Positions 1-12,800 of a stretch of 64,000 bases of DNA are shown here, piece by piece. A program made the position numbers and the translations under genes. Origin of the DNA: Mytilus galloprovincialis (Eukaryota > Mollusca > Bivalvia > Mytilida > Mytilidae); contig NC_134839.1 of the NCBI RefSeq assembly GCF_965363235.1, positions 58,247,560 through 58,311,559 of the forward strand. Direction: 5' to 3'. Under the pieces are notes generated by a model. It had not been told where the DNA came from, did not search any database, and saw only the letters and a list, made by a program, of their open reading frames with translations. The stretch's first letter is position 1. Every line of letters starts with the position of its first letter.

Positions 1-13
1 TCATATTTTGGTA

Positions 14-591
14 TTAAGGTGGATCGGGACTATTCGACTGCGCATAATTTCATGCATGAATTACAATGCACACGAAAAGTATTTGTCGTAAATTCGATAT
101 TATTTTTTTTTAATATTTTGTTTTGATTGATTATTAATGTTAAATGATTGTAGTTATGTCACTAAAAGAATATTTTCGTTATTATGTGTATCTTTAAAAG
201 GCTCAAAATGACATTTCATCCATTTTCACCTTTTTTCCGCCAAAATTTGGGTTTTAAGGCAAAATATTTTTTTTCCTTATCGGTGACCTATGTTTTTTAT
301 TTGCTCATTCTTTGAAGCTATATTTCAGGTGTTTATATTAAAGTTTTGGACCAAGTGTCATAGAACGTGTTTTTGATATTACAATACAAATATGTCAACA
401 CATCTATTTTCCCTATCATTTCATTGAAAATGGTCCTTTTTACATACATATTTTGAAGTAAAATTTTGAGTTTAAATGGTCCGTGACCCCCTATTTTTTT
501 CGACCAATTTCATTCAATTTCTGTAAAGAATAAAATACCAAAAAATACGGCACTTCTGATAGAAACTTCGAAAAGGCCCGAGCCACCTTAA
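14..591. mobile_element. Inverted-repeat element with TTAA ends
   Basis: Both ends carry TTAA followed by a similar inverted sequence: GGTGGATCGGGAC on the left and, read inward, GGTGGCTCGGGCC on the right, continuing with partial matches for about 25 bases. TTAA flanks are typical of piggyBac-like insertions. There is no coding capacity, so it would be a non-autonomous element. Confidence 0.6.
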
Positions 592-939
592 TATTGATTC
601 AGTCCTACGGTTTCTGCATCAGAAATAAATACATTTGTTCTAAAACCAGTTGTTTTGTTCTTTTCATATATTTGATGATGGCATGATACTAAACCTTGTA
701 ATTGGAGGGATTGTGCTTGATTTTGATATGATGAAGACATTATCTTCAATCAGTTTATTTGAGGTCTGGAGCTGACATGTCAGTAACTGCTGTTGTCCTT
801 TGTTAATTTTTGTTTCTTTTGTTATCTATTTTGACATCGGACTCGGACTTCTTTAAACTGAGTTTTACTGTGCGTATGGTATGTGTTTGTTTTTTTTCCA
901 CATAGACTAGGTGTATAGGGAGGGTTGAGATCTAACAAA

Positions 940-1225
940 ACATGCGTGACCCCGCCGCATTTTTGCGCCTGTCCCAAGTCAAAAGCCTGTGGTCATAGTT
1001 AGTCTTGTAGGATTTTTAATTTTAGTTCATTTATATGTTTTGGAGTTTATTATGACGTCCATTTTCACTGAACTAGTACACTTTTTTGTTTAAGGCTCAG
1101 CTGAAGCCCGCCTCCGGATGAGGAATTTTCTCTCAGTGTTAAAGACCAATTGTTGGCCATCGGCTATTTTCTGCTCTTTACTCTTTGCTCGGGTTGTGGT
1201 CTCTTTGACACTCTCAATTTTCTCT
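940..1225 (+). repeat. Dispersed repeat B, forward copy
   Basis: The stretch resembles the inverted copy at 34215-34500: shared landmarks are gcgcctgtcccaagtc, actgaactagt, gcccgcctccgg and the end tctctttgacac. I know similar sequence as abundant in mussel genomes, possibly the tail of a retroelement. The preceding 600-940 probably belongs to the same element. Confidence 0.6.
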
Positions 1226-2019
1226 CTTAGGTCTATGATATATCTAACACCAATATAACAGATGAATTAACATACTAAATAAGATTCAATAATAGTTTGC
1301 CAATTAGAATATAGCATACAAAAGAAAGAAACTTGGCAAATGTCATGAACCATATCCGTATTTTAAAAATTTAACTTTCTACAGTGATCAATAGATTAAC
1401 TCATCATAGATATCAGGATTAAATTTTGTATTTACGCCAGACGCGCCTCATATAATTGAATACAATAATCAAGAAATTTTTAACGCTGAAATGTAAAAAT
1501 GACTGTAACAAAGGAAATCCCACACACCCAAATTTAACCTGCCAATAAGCTTCTACGTATTTGAATTTGTCAAGAAGAAACCGAGCACTACGTGTATCTT
1601 GCAAACTAATTTTCAGGACCACAGTTAACTTATTAAAGTTTGTAACAAATATATCTGCAATCACATTTTTCGAAGGAACACTGGATAAAAAAAACATTTC
1701 GTTTGATAAGATTTTGAGTAAATGTTAGAATTGAGTGACGATACTAGTAGTAGGAATCGGCAATAAAAACATTACTAACAACTCTATTTTCCACCATAGA
1801 ATTAAACACCAGTAGTTTTCCGATGTTAAAACCTCATATATCTAGTTAAAAGGAAACAAACAAACAAAAAACGAATGGAATTGGATAACTAAAATAACTA
1901 TACTTGACAGGATATAAGCATCTCCAATTTTTATGCATCCCTTGTCATGCGAATCCACATTCAGTCAAATATGACAATTGGGAATAGGATATAATCCGTA
2001 TGTAAACAGAGATGACGAT
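1226..2019. other. No gene seen; unassigned AT-rich sequence
   Basis: Only short frames without recognisable protein features. A short segment near 1433 (acgccagacgcg) matches a motif near 10205 and is probably a repeat remnant. Confidence 0.5.
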
Positions 2020-2425
2020 TATAATGGAATTTTATGAGACTGTCATTTAAGTGAGAGGTTTAGCTAGCTATCAAACCAGGTTTTACCCAAAATTTCTACT
2101 TAAGAAAATGCCTGAACCAAATCAGGAATATGACAGTTGCTACCAGGTTCAATTCACAATTTTCTACATTTGAGAATGCCTGTACCAAGTCAGGAATATG
2201 ATATTTGTCCCTTCGTTTGATATGTTTTATCATTTGATTTTGCCATTTGATTAGGGACTTTCCGTTTTGAATTTTCTTCGGATTTCAGTATTTTTGTAAT
2301 TTTACTTTTTGCTATCTATCGTTTGATATGTTTAAGCTTTCGGTTTTGCCATTTAATAAGGGTCTTTTCGTGTTGAATTTTCCTCGGAGTTCGGTATTTT
2401 TTATGATTTTACTTTCTAGTATATG
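2020..2425 (-). repeat. Dispersed repeat C, minus copy with internal duplication
   Basis: This matches, in inverse orientation, the copies at 15328-15605 and 21898-22200. Two internal pieces are each present twice: the caggaatatgaca segment (near 2124 and 2190) and the tgatatgttt-to-attttc segment (2216-2305 and 2318-2415). Confidence 0.65.
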
Positions 2426-2499
2426 AAGATCTTTGATCGTGACTGCATGTCTTATAAGTGGAGACACTTTCTCTTTGTTTTGGTAAATAAATTCTTTAT

Positions 2500-3240
2500 G
2501 GTGACCGTATAATCAGTAATTGTCGATTTCAGTCGGTCTTCCTCATAAATCTGTTGGAGCATTTTTTGTGTTCATGAAGTGAATACATTGTGAACATGTA
2601 TGAACGTAACATATTCATTGAGATATGTTAATGTCATTTGATAAGGCACAGGGTATGTTAGTGTTTATAAATGGAAAGTTGACCATTCGAAAGGTGAAAT
2701 TGTTACGTATGTTCTATGTTCTATTTTGAAGTGGTACATCTTTGTCATTATTGCGGAAAAGATGCAGATAAGAAAAAGAAATCCCGCCTTTATTGGAATC
2801 TAAGATATTTTGCTTAGTTCTATAAAACTTTGATGATACTACTACTGATGAAGACTTCGTAAATTTTACGGATGCCATCACGAGTTGGTTGCCCGTTATT
2901 GAATAACCGTTTCACAGATGATATCGGATATGTTTCTTACGTCGTAACTACAATCCCGTTCCCTTTTCATGAATGTGACCTACAGATAGACTATTTACCG
3001 GGTTTGTAATAACATGATCAACACGACGGTGCCAGATGTGGAACAGTGTTTGCTAACCCTTCCGGAGCACCTGAGGTCGTTTTTGGTGAGGGTTTCTTTG
3101 TTGTTTCTTGTGTACTATTATTTGTCCGTTTGTCTTTTTTATTTTTGGCATTGGCGTTGTCAGTTCATTTTTCGGTTGATGAGTTTGACTGTTCCTCTGG
3201 TATCTTTCGCCCCTTTAGTTCTATGCCATGCTATTCCGAG
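2500..3240 (+). repeat. Dispersed repeat D, long forward copy
   Basis: Its 3' third (3015-3235) matches the minus copy at 4165-4390, sharing cccttccggagcacctga and the GTCTTTTT-rich stretch. The remaining part resembles a long mussel repeat from memory. Overlapping small frames here are repeat-encoded noise. Confidence 0.6.
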
Positions 3241-3721
3241 ATTTATCATAACACCCCCATGCGATTTTGCGGAAATGAAGTAATCATTTAGTTTGATTTT
3301 AAACTAAAAGTTATGATGTATACCTTTATACATGATTTTTGTTAATTAACAAAAACAATTTACAGGAATATTTGTCTTTCTTATTGCACATACAAAATAT
3401 TTAGGATTTTTTCTTCTAAAAACTTAAATTGATAATTTGATAAAATTGAATTATAAACCTCTTCAAATGCTGACGACAAGGCATATGCTCATAGTGGTGG
3501 AAGTAAAGTAGTTGACAACAATATTATATAACGATTATTTATCAGGATATACTATTTGTTAACCTAAGAATCTCTTTTAACTATGATATACAGTTATACT
3601 CCATTTTCCTCTCAAGAGAGGAAAATATACGAATTGCTTTTCTTGCGAGTGCCTATACAATATTAATATGGGGATTTACATTACATTGAACCTTAGAATG
3701 ATATATGTTGTTTTGTCGTAG

Positions 3722-3832
3722 GAGAATGCACGCCGTCACAATTCCGTTGTGGAAACATTAAGTGTATCGAGTACGCCTTAGTTTGTAATGGGAAAGACGA
3801 CTGTGGAGATGGAACGGATGAACAAGTTTGTC
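3722..3832 (+). CDS. Protease exon: LDL-receptor class A module
   Basis: This 111-base exon encodes one complete LDLa module: six cysteines in order and the calcium-binding run [13 protein letters not shown] near its end. It enters and leaves in phase 1, the classic shuffling-compatible arrangement for this module. The acceptor is gtcgtag and the donor GTAAGT. LDLa modules in such proteases bind ligands or position the protease domain. Confidence 0.9.
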
Positions 3833-6800
3833 GTAAGTATTTATAATAACACATTCTATACACACCATTTCACTATCACTAAAGCAGAGCATATCAAATA
3901 TGATGCTAGTATTGATATTCAATAAAATTGCGATTGCTATTGTGCACATCAGGTTTTTGTCTTTCGTTGCAAACGTGAAAACACATTTGCTCTTTGATTT
4001 AATTTAGCATTTTAAGTGCCAATAGTCAGTTCTAGGGTATGCTATTTTTTGTAATTGATTTTGAAATATGCAAAAAAAATCACCTTTCTTACTATGGTGG
4101 AAATATCATGGTATATTTCACATTTGCTTTTGTTGAATCTCGTCAACGAGGGGCAAAAGATACAAGAGGAACAATCAAACTCTTAAAATCGAAAATAAAC
4201 TGACAACGCATATGCTTAAAATGAAAAAGACAAACAGACAAATAAAAGTACACAAGAAACAACAAATAAAACTAAGGACTGGACAACACGAGCCCCAACA
4301 AAAACTGGGGGTGATATCAGGTGCTCCGGAAGGGTAAAAGCATATCCTGCTCCACATGTGCCACCCGTTAAATTTAGATGAGAAGTATAACCAGAAAGAG
4401 CTGAGCATATAAACTGGAACGAATCTCAGCCATTCATAATTAGTTGTGTGTTTGAAAAATGACGATAAACTATTGGAACCATTACCAATGAGTGCAACTT
4501 ATTAACGAAATAAATGGATATTGATGTTTTAGTGAAATATTGATTTGAAAATTTGCATTTGAATAGAATGGGTCTTAACTTATACTGCTGCAATGAATAA
4601 CAGGAGATTTTGGATATGCACCATTTAAACAGCGATCCAACCACACATATAAAGACGGTTTATCTAGCGATAAACCCAGTCATATTGTTTTTCACTTTGC
4701 ATCAAAAGAAAAAAGGAAATTTTAGAAAACACATTGCTCAAATAATAAAGCTTAATCTTATATAAAAAATATTCAAAATGAAGTTACTACCGAACGAACA
4801 AAAATATAACATGGATTATTTATAGAATTTAAATGATCTAACCTAACTTGATATATAGCGCTATATATAAATTTAGTCAAATCTAAAAATCCTCCTCACG
4901 AGGTATTTATTATGTATATTTGAGTTTTGTTTTCTTCTATTGTTTATTTTTGGAAGTTTATTGTCTTGTTTCAAGATTATATGATAGCCTATCATAAAGC
5001 AGTCTATTCATTGGAGGAAGTATTGTTATTTTTTATGACGATAGTATTGTTCGAGCTTATGATTTAAACCCAAGTCGTATTATAACTGTTCTTTTATAAC
5101 AGATTATTAGAAATTTAACCATTATGGTAACCACATACTTTTCTATGTTTTTAAAATGTTTGTTCAAAACTAGTTGAAAATTTACAACTATATGTCATAT
5201 TACGGCCTTCAACAATGAGCAAAGCCAATACCGCATAGTCAAGGTTCCGAAATGATGTTTGCTTAAATTTGAAACGAAGCTATTTCCTTGTAGCGAACAG
5301 TAACACTTGTGGCACACCAACATTCAAGCCTGCAGAAACTAATACTAGAATAGTTGGTGGTCGAGAAGCAATACCTAACAGCTGGCCTTGGCAAGTATCA
5401 CTTCGTTACAATGGAGGTCACACGTGTGGTGGTTCGGTTATTCATCCACAGTGGATCTTAACTGCTTCTCACTGCTTTGAAACGTGAGTAACTTTTTTAA
5501 TGAAATAACAGCAGCTGGTAGTGATTCGAAATGCACACAATTTGAGTGCTGATTTTTTTTTATAAAATTTCCTATCATTATATTTAGAAAATCAAACAAA
5601 AGCCCTTTGGTTTATGCATTCAACAAACCCTTCATGTTTTGTAACATATTTTTGTCACGATCCTTGAATATTTTGCCATGGAAAAACGGATTTTGAGTTA
5701 TTTTAATTAGCTGTTACACATTTTTTAAACTCTGAAAAGATATATTTTGCATTTTCTGCACATTTGAAACCTTTATCAGAGTATTGAAATCGAGCTATAA
5801 AGATCCCGTATTTGATTTTTGTTTGTAAATTACTGTCTTTTATTTCCAAAATAGATATAACTTTGAAAACGTATTCAACAATAAATCTAGTTTATCAAAA
5901 ATATGTCTTTGATAAGTGTAATTTGCTTATTGAATTTATAAATAAACATGTCATTTCATTTGGCTATGTTTCAGAGACAGGTTCGAAGATTTATGGAGAG
6001 TATATGCAGGAAAACATCATGAAAACAAAACGGATCCTCATGAACAAGTTCGGAATATATCTAAAATATTGATACATGACCAATATGACATGGATGAAAT
6101 TGACACTGATGTCACTCTTCTTAAACTTGATACGCCTCTACAATTTAATGACTATATAAAACCAATTTGTTTACCACAACACGACGCTCCCGATGGCCAA
6201 ATGTGTATAGTAACAGGATGGGGTGAAGTTCAAGGTACTATATGAAGAGAAGATATGGTATGATTGCCAATTAAACAACTCTCTTCAAGAGAATAAATGT
6301 GTATTTAATCCAAATTTGAAAATATGTATTTCAGAAATAGAAATGTATGAATATTGTCATATTATTTGTACAAGAGTTTTTTTTAGATACAACCTTCAAC
6401 TCATAATTCCATAAAAATTAGTTAAGAATATATAATATGTTCTATCTTTTTGTATCCCCTCTGGACTAAGTAAGATAAAAATAATCCTATATTAGTGAAT
6501 GTCTTCAATCACAGTCTTCTATTATGTTTCCTTTAAAAACTCAATTCATTCATTACTCACCATGCGAATCCATAGTCAAAATTTCACAATAAGGAATTGG
6601 ACACAACTCAAACAGTTGAGATATGTAAACGCCAGGTTACTGCTCAACAAATGATAATTGACTATGGGAAGCTACAGTTGCCACGTTTGTAATAGCTCCT
6701 AGTATGTCGTCCATCCATGTCAATATAAAGAAAAAGATCCAAATAAGAAGCTGACTTTCTAGTTTCAGCAGTATAATTAATGTCAAGTCTACTGGGACAC

Positions 6801-9800
6801 TAATATATGAAATGCAAGCACTATCTAAAATGTATGCAATGGTGTTGAAGTATATCATCAATATATCTGAAAGCAAAATTAAAGAGCTTGGCAAGAGTCT
6901 TTTAAAAGATTTTGTATTAGTTCTGCTGCATATGAGTACAAAATCAGGTCTGTTGTTAGGATGCATATTTGAATAAAGATTACTCCGTCGAACTCAACAA
7001 ATATCTTGTTGATAAGAAATAGACCAGGATTTTAACAGTTTAATGATATCAAGAAATTTATATCTACGGTTCCTAATTTTTATTAAAGAAAAACACCGTC
7101 TATAGAAAAAAAAGAGCATAGGGAAAATTTTGTAGAGTTAAAAAAAAAATAGATGAAACTAAGTGCATTTTCAAAACAACATTGTAAGTTTACTTTAAAT
7201 TGGACCGCTGAGTAGACAAATGCATTTCGAAAAACTAAGAGTTGTAAAAGATCAGTGTATTTTAAATTTTGCAATATTCCTTATTACTCTTATCTCTTGT
7301 TGTATTTGCAGACACATGCTGTGAAGGTTTACTAAAACAGGCAACTTTACCAGTATATAACCACCAAAAATGTAACGAATCTAATGAAGGGGGAGTTACA
7401 GATAATATGATATGTGCTGGATTTGAGCAAGGTGGTCATGATTCATGTCAAGTAAGCATATAAATGGAAAGATAATGTATAAAATAATTAAAAAAAAAGA
7501 AATAGTAGCGTGGCGATACTGCTTCGCGATAGTTATGAAATTATGGTACATTGTGTGGATGTTTCTTTGGTAAGGAACTAATAGTTGTGTCTCTTGACTT
7601 TTGAAATCAAATATTTCATTTTATTTATATGTTAATAATGTATGTTATAACTTGTATTATGTGGTAAGGTATGCAATCTTTATTTAGATTAGAACGGGAG
7701 GAAGATGTGAACAAGAGAATATTTTAAACATATACCTTTACTGTTATCTATAGAAATATGATTATCGCTTACGAATTCACTACTTCTTATCAATTCTCTA
7801 GCTTAAGCCATTTCTAGTAAAACGACTATATGTTTCATGATTTGATAATGAATCAACGGATTTTCGTGAAAATAATTTTGTATTTGGTCTTTTTTATTCT
7901 ATAATAGCTGGAAATGATTACATCCACACGGTTCACATTTATATTAAAGTTAACAATTTAACTTGAATGAGTTGTTATTTCCCCTTTCTAATACCAGATT
8001 ATATATTTGTATATAAATATTTCATGCAATGTTAAATCATTACAAATCAGTCATATTCAATAGATTTTAGGATTTATAATTTATTCAAAAAGAAATATAA
8101 TTAATATACAGAATTAATTTATCTTTTTTTGGAAAGTTAAAAAATTTAGTTACCAAAATGTAGAAACCTTCATTATTTAAATTTATAGTATTTAGCAACC
8201 GTGTGTTTAATCGACCGACCGTGCAAGGGCTGTATAGCCAGTCAAGGTAATTAAAAACTTCCATTTGTTGTGTGTAATCGTTAATATCTTCTGTATGTTT
8301 GGGCTTACAACACATATGAAATGATAAAAATATTTAAAATTTGATTAAATTGTAAATGCCACAATTATATACCACTTCACAAAGCTCCAGTTGATGATGA
8401 AATAAATAAAATTATTGTAAACATAAATTTTGTGTAAACTGTTTCCCTTTCATTATATAGATTATTTTAACGTTATTACATTTGTCTTCCATCTACAATC
8501 AGTCAAAATATAGTATTATTTGTGGTACGCATTCTGAAGGCCAAGCAGAATTATGTAAGTAGTTCATAGCCGTGATCGTCTAGTCGTTGGCACCGAATGA
8601 AATAACTGTGATATCAACAGTGTCTAGTTCAAACCTAGGACCCGGAATAAATTTTTTTTATTGTAATTTTTTTTCTTTACCAAAATATTTGTTTAATCTA
8701 AGAGGTATTTTATATTTCATTTTTCAATAAAAGTTGATGATTTTGTTTCTGGTTTTACAGTCAAAGAAGTAGTTTTACAGTTGTAGCTAATCACACATTA
8801 TTCACATTAGAGTCAGTTCAATGTTGATGTATATTTGGATCAATTATTATCAAACAAACAAAAACTTATTGATAGTATGATATCGTTATGATACTAAAAC
8901 CAAAAGTAAGCATTTGCTATGATGAAAAGGAAAAGTCCTTGTACGTTAAAAATGACAAGTGTAATTAGGCGAGTGACATTTTCAGAAAAGACGCTTAGTT
9001 AGTGACTTTAATGCACCCACCTAACACACAGCTGAATTTTTTATATGTTATAGTATAATATCTGAACTTCCTTTTTTGGTCGGTCGTAAAAAAATCGTAC
9101 GGTGCAATTTTTGTAAAAATTGAATTAAAATCGAGAAATAATTCCAAATTATAAAATGACCAACAGAGTTGAAGCGCGAAAAATTAACATGTAGCTTTAT
9201 TTTCTGTTGCCACAATGCAAAAATTATGTACGTTTAACATGACTTTTTTGTCATGTATAAAATAATACTTTTCAAAAATAAAAGAAGTAATTTTTGCCAG
9301 AGAAAAAAAAGATTTTTGTAATATTTTGGGAATTTTTTATAAAAATGGTGCCAGTTTTCATATTTTTCTTCATTTCTTAGATATTTTCGGCTTGAAATCC
9401 AAATTAATGATGTTCGTATTATTCAAAAGTTCATTACTCGTTTAATAAATATTGTTTTCACTGTATTATCCTGGATTTTATACACTTTTACACACTCCCC
9501 CTTTTCAATCAAATTTCCGAAATCGCTATCTCTGTAAGTTTCCCTCTAGTTAACGGACCTAAACGCTTCGAAAAAGAGTATGAATAACCTAAAGGCAATT
9601 TTTTTGGTTCAAATATTGCGCAAAGTATTAAAAAAAATCAATGGACCACAGAAGCTGAGATGTCAACGGTTTTTTTTTAGACTTGGAAGAAAACCAATAT
9701 CTTATTATTCTTAGTCAATTTGCACTAACAAAAGGCAGAGATTATGAATAACTATTGAAAAATACTTCTTTCTCAATTGGTCAATGGACATTTAAGTTTT

Positions 9801-12800
9801 GCAACTAAAAGTACGCAAAAATGTGTCAAATCTGATATTTTCCCCATGTACTTGAATGTGAGATATGCCCACCTTTTAAATTTCCTACCGTTTTAACCAT
9901 CGCATACGGTAGACTTATTAATGATGCAAATTTGGTCAGTATTTTAGAGGAAGCATAGTGTATGTGCTAGGGCCACGTCAAGAGCCTGTATGTTGACATG
10001 CTATAAATACTTTAATATATGGGGATATCTATTCATTCAGTTGACAAATTTTTAATTCTTCGTAGATATTTGAAATATAATAAATGTTCTACCTCAGGCG
10101 TATATATTACCGAAGCCGTATTTTACATAGGATTACGTGTTTTTAAATATTCTTCGAAGTTTTACTTGGTTCGAGCGTCACCGACGAGTCTTATGTAGAC
10201 GAAACGCGTGTCTAACGTAAACAATCGATCATATGCCGGATATCTTTCAAATTGATTTGTTATTCATTATGGTTGTCGATAGTTGCTTTTTATGATTTTT
10301 GCTTTTGTTTGTAGTTTTGAGCATGAATCAAGCTTTTGGGTATCTAATTAAAATTGTCTTAGAACCTTTATACATGTAGCTTATTATACAGTGTTGGCTA
10401 TTGCTTCTTGATTAAGGCCATGCGATAAGCTATAGTTGTTTACCTCAAAGCATTTAGTCTCTGGTATACAAATATCATAGTGTCTTTTAATTATGCTTAT
10501 CAAAGGTACCGGGCTTATAGTATGATATCTTCAGGCTTCTTATTCTAAATATGGATTAACAATTTAAGAGCACTAATGTCAGAGGGTCAACGATGTCCTG
10601 ACACTTCGTTGTATTCTAGACATGGAACAACTGTGTGCTTGTTACGAGTTCTATAACCAGTGGGAATTATGGTTGGCGATGAACCATGATAATTATTGTG
10701 CATGTATAGTTTTTTTTTATTAAATATATGTTTCTTTACCAGCAGTTCATGCTCTTATAGGTTCTAACAGCTCATCATCTATCTTTGTTCTTACGAAAAC
10801 TCTCTTTTAACGCTTTCGATATCATCAATAGATGGCGGGTCTATCACAAATTAACCAAAATTCATATTGACACGTCTACAGATCGGTGCTGCAAGAAAAC
10901 TCTAAAGTGTCCTTAACCAAAAATAAGTAGGTATCAGTCAAATCAAGACAATTTCAGCAAGCTACATATCAGACTTCCAACCAAAAGGATTGCCATCGTA
11001 TAACGCCTACCACTAAGTGCATCATCATTCAAACTACATGTTCTAAAAGCTAGCAAACAAAGACATGGCGTCATACAACATGTTAACAAATACGGCAGTA
11101 GGTTTACCCATGTATGAGTACAGATGACAAAAGTGGTCTTAATACGTCATACTTTCTGCAGGATTTGATAAATTTGTTCTTATGAAGGAAAAATATATGA
11201 TTAGGGAGCTTGTGCATGTACTGAAATCATTGAAAGCCTCTGTTACACAGAATTATTTCAGTAACAGCGAAGTATCAGGAATTATTCCAGTAAAGCAAAA
11301 GTTTTTGTACAGGCTCAGTTTTAAAATATGAATTTCGACTGTCTTATATTGTTAAAAATCACAAAATTGAAAATTGCATTATTTGTAATAAATTAGATAA
11401 ATTTCTTTTTTTTATAAAGAAATAGATTATTCACAGAAACTCTTCCAGAATGACAAAAAAAAAACTGTATATAGGTTTAGCCGAATTAAATCCCGCAAAT
11501 TCCACCTTCATATTAGTTGATAAATATTTATATATATCTAAGTTTTGTATACTGGTAAGAAATCAATGCTTACATTTTCAACTGTAAACCTTTTGACTGC
11601 ACAAATGTGAGTGAAAATAAATGCAGTCGTAATAAAAAAAAATACGCTAAGAAACTAAGTGTGTGTAAATCATATAATCCAAAATATCAAAATAAAGGTC
11701 ACCGTGGGACCTAACTTTAGTTTGTAATTCACTGCATTCTAATTTTGCATCTGGGGTCAGTCTCACAACGAATTTTACGACTAAAACTGGTCGTAAGTCA
11801 TGAATAGTTCAGTTTACTTACGATTAATCTTGTCTTAAGCTTTTTTGTGAAACCGACTTCTGTATCTGAAGTTTGGTAAACCTTAGTTTTGCAGCTATAT
11901 ATGTCGCGGGCAGGATTCCATTATGATTGGATCAATATCACAGTGACCTGATTTCAGTTTATGACCATCCCCTATTATATGATGTATATTCATATACTTA
12001 GTTTGAAAAACCCAGGTTCAACGGTTCAAAAGATATGGACCGGACACAAACCAGACAAGAAGGAATCAAACAATGTTTGAAAACTTGACGGCTCAAATGT
12101 CAATGCCAATGTCAAAATGAACTGATTTAATTTACGAAGAACCACGTGCCATCCCTATAATACATCTCTGAACTGAGTGTGTTTAACATCAGTTCTATAG
12201 TTCAAAGCAAGGCATTTTATATTTGGTTTTTGGATGAACTGTATATCTGTATGAACTTGCATAAGTTACCTGATTTGATTCGACACAGACCACAAACAAG
12301 TGGGGACTGACGGACGGACAGACTTAAAATGTGATTCATGTATCCTCTTCAACTTAGCTTGTGGTTGTATTAAACATGTACGATAGTGATTTCCGATCTT
12401 GACACGGTTTGTAGGCTGTTAACAAACAGGAGACTATTGTCACTGTTGATGTGACAAAGACGTGTACTTTTTACTCTCTTTATTGCGTTGTTTTCTCTCC
12501 CTTTTACTCGTCCAACTTACAAATATTTCATCATATTTTTTTTATTTTGCACGGCACACCATCAATTATAGTAAATATTAACACATTTAAGGTCAAATAT
12601 TTGTTATACGTCGTTTTTGTAGAAAGTACCGTTTTACATATAGCAGAGTGAAAACGTCAAAATGACGTAAATTATCGCCAAACCATGAACGATATGCAAC
12701 TAAGAATCAGAGAGACGTTATAATAGTATCGTGTAAAGTTAATTTGAATTAATTATATTACCAGCTACTTCAAATAAGACAATAATACTACAAAAGTGTT

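Noticed and set aside
3014..3291. Two overlapping plus-strand frames with hydrophobic stretches, like small membrane proteins
   Set aside because: They lie in dispersed repeat D, whose inverse copy at 4165-4390 gives the same hydrophobic frame; T-rich repeat translation.
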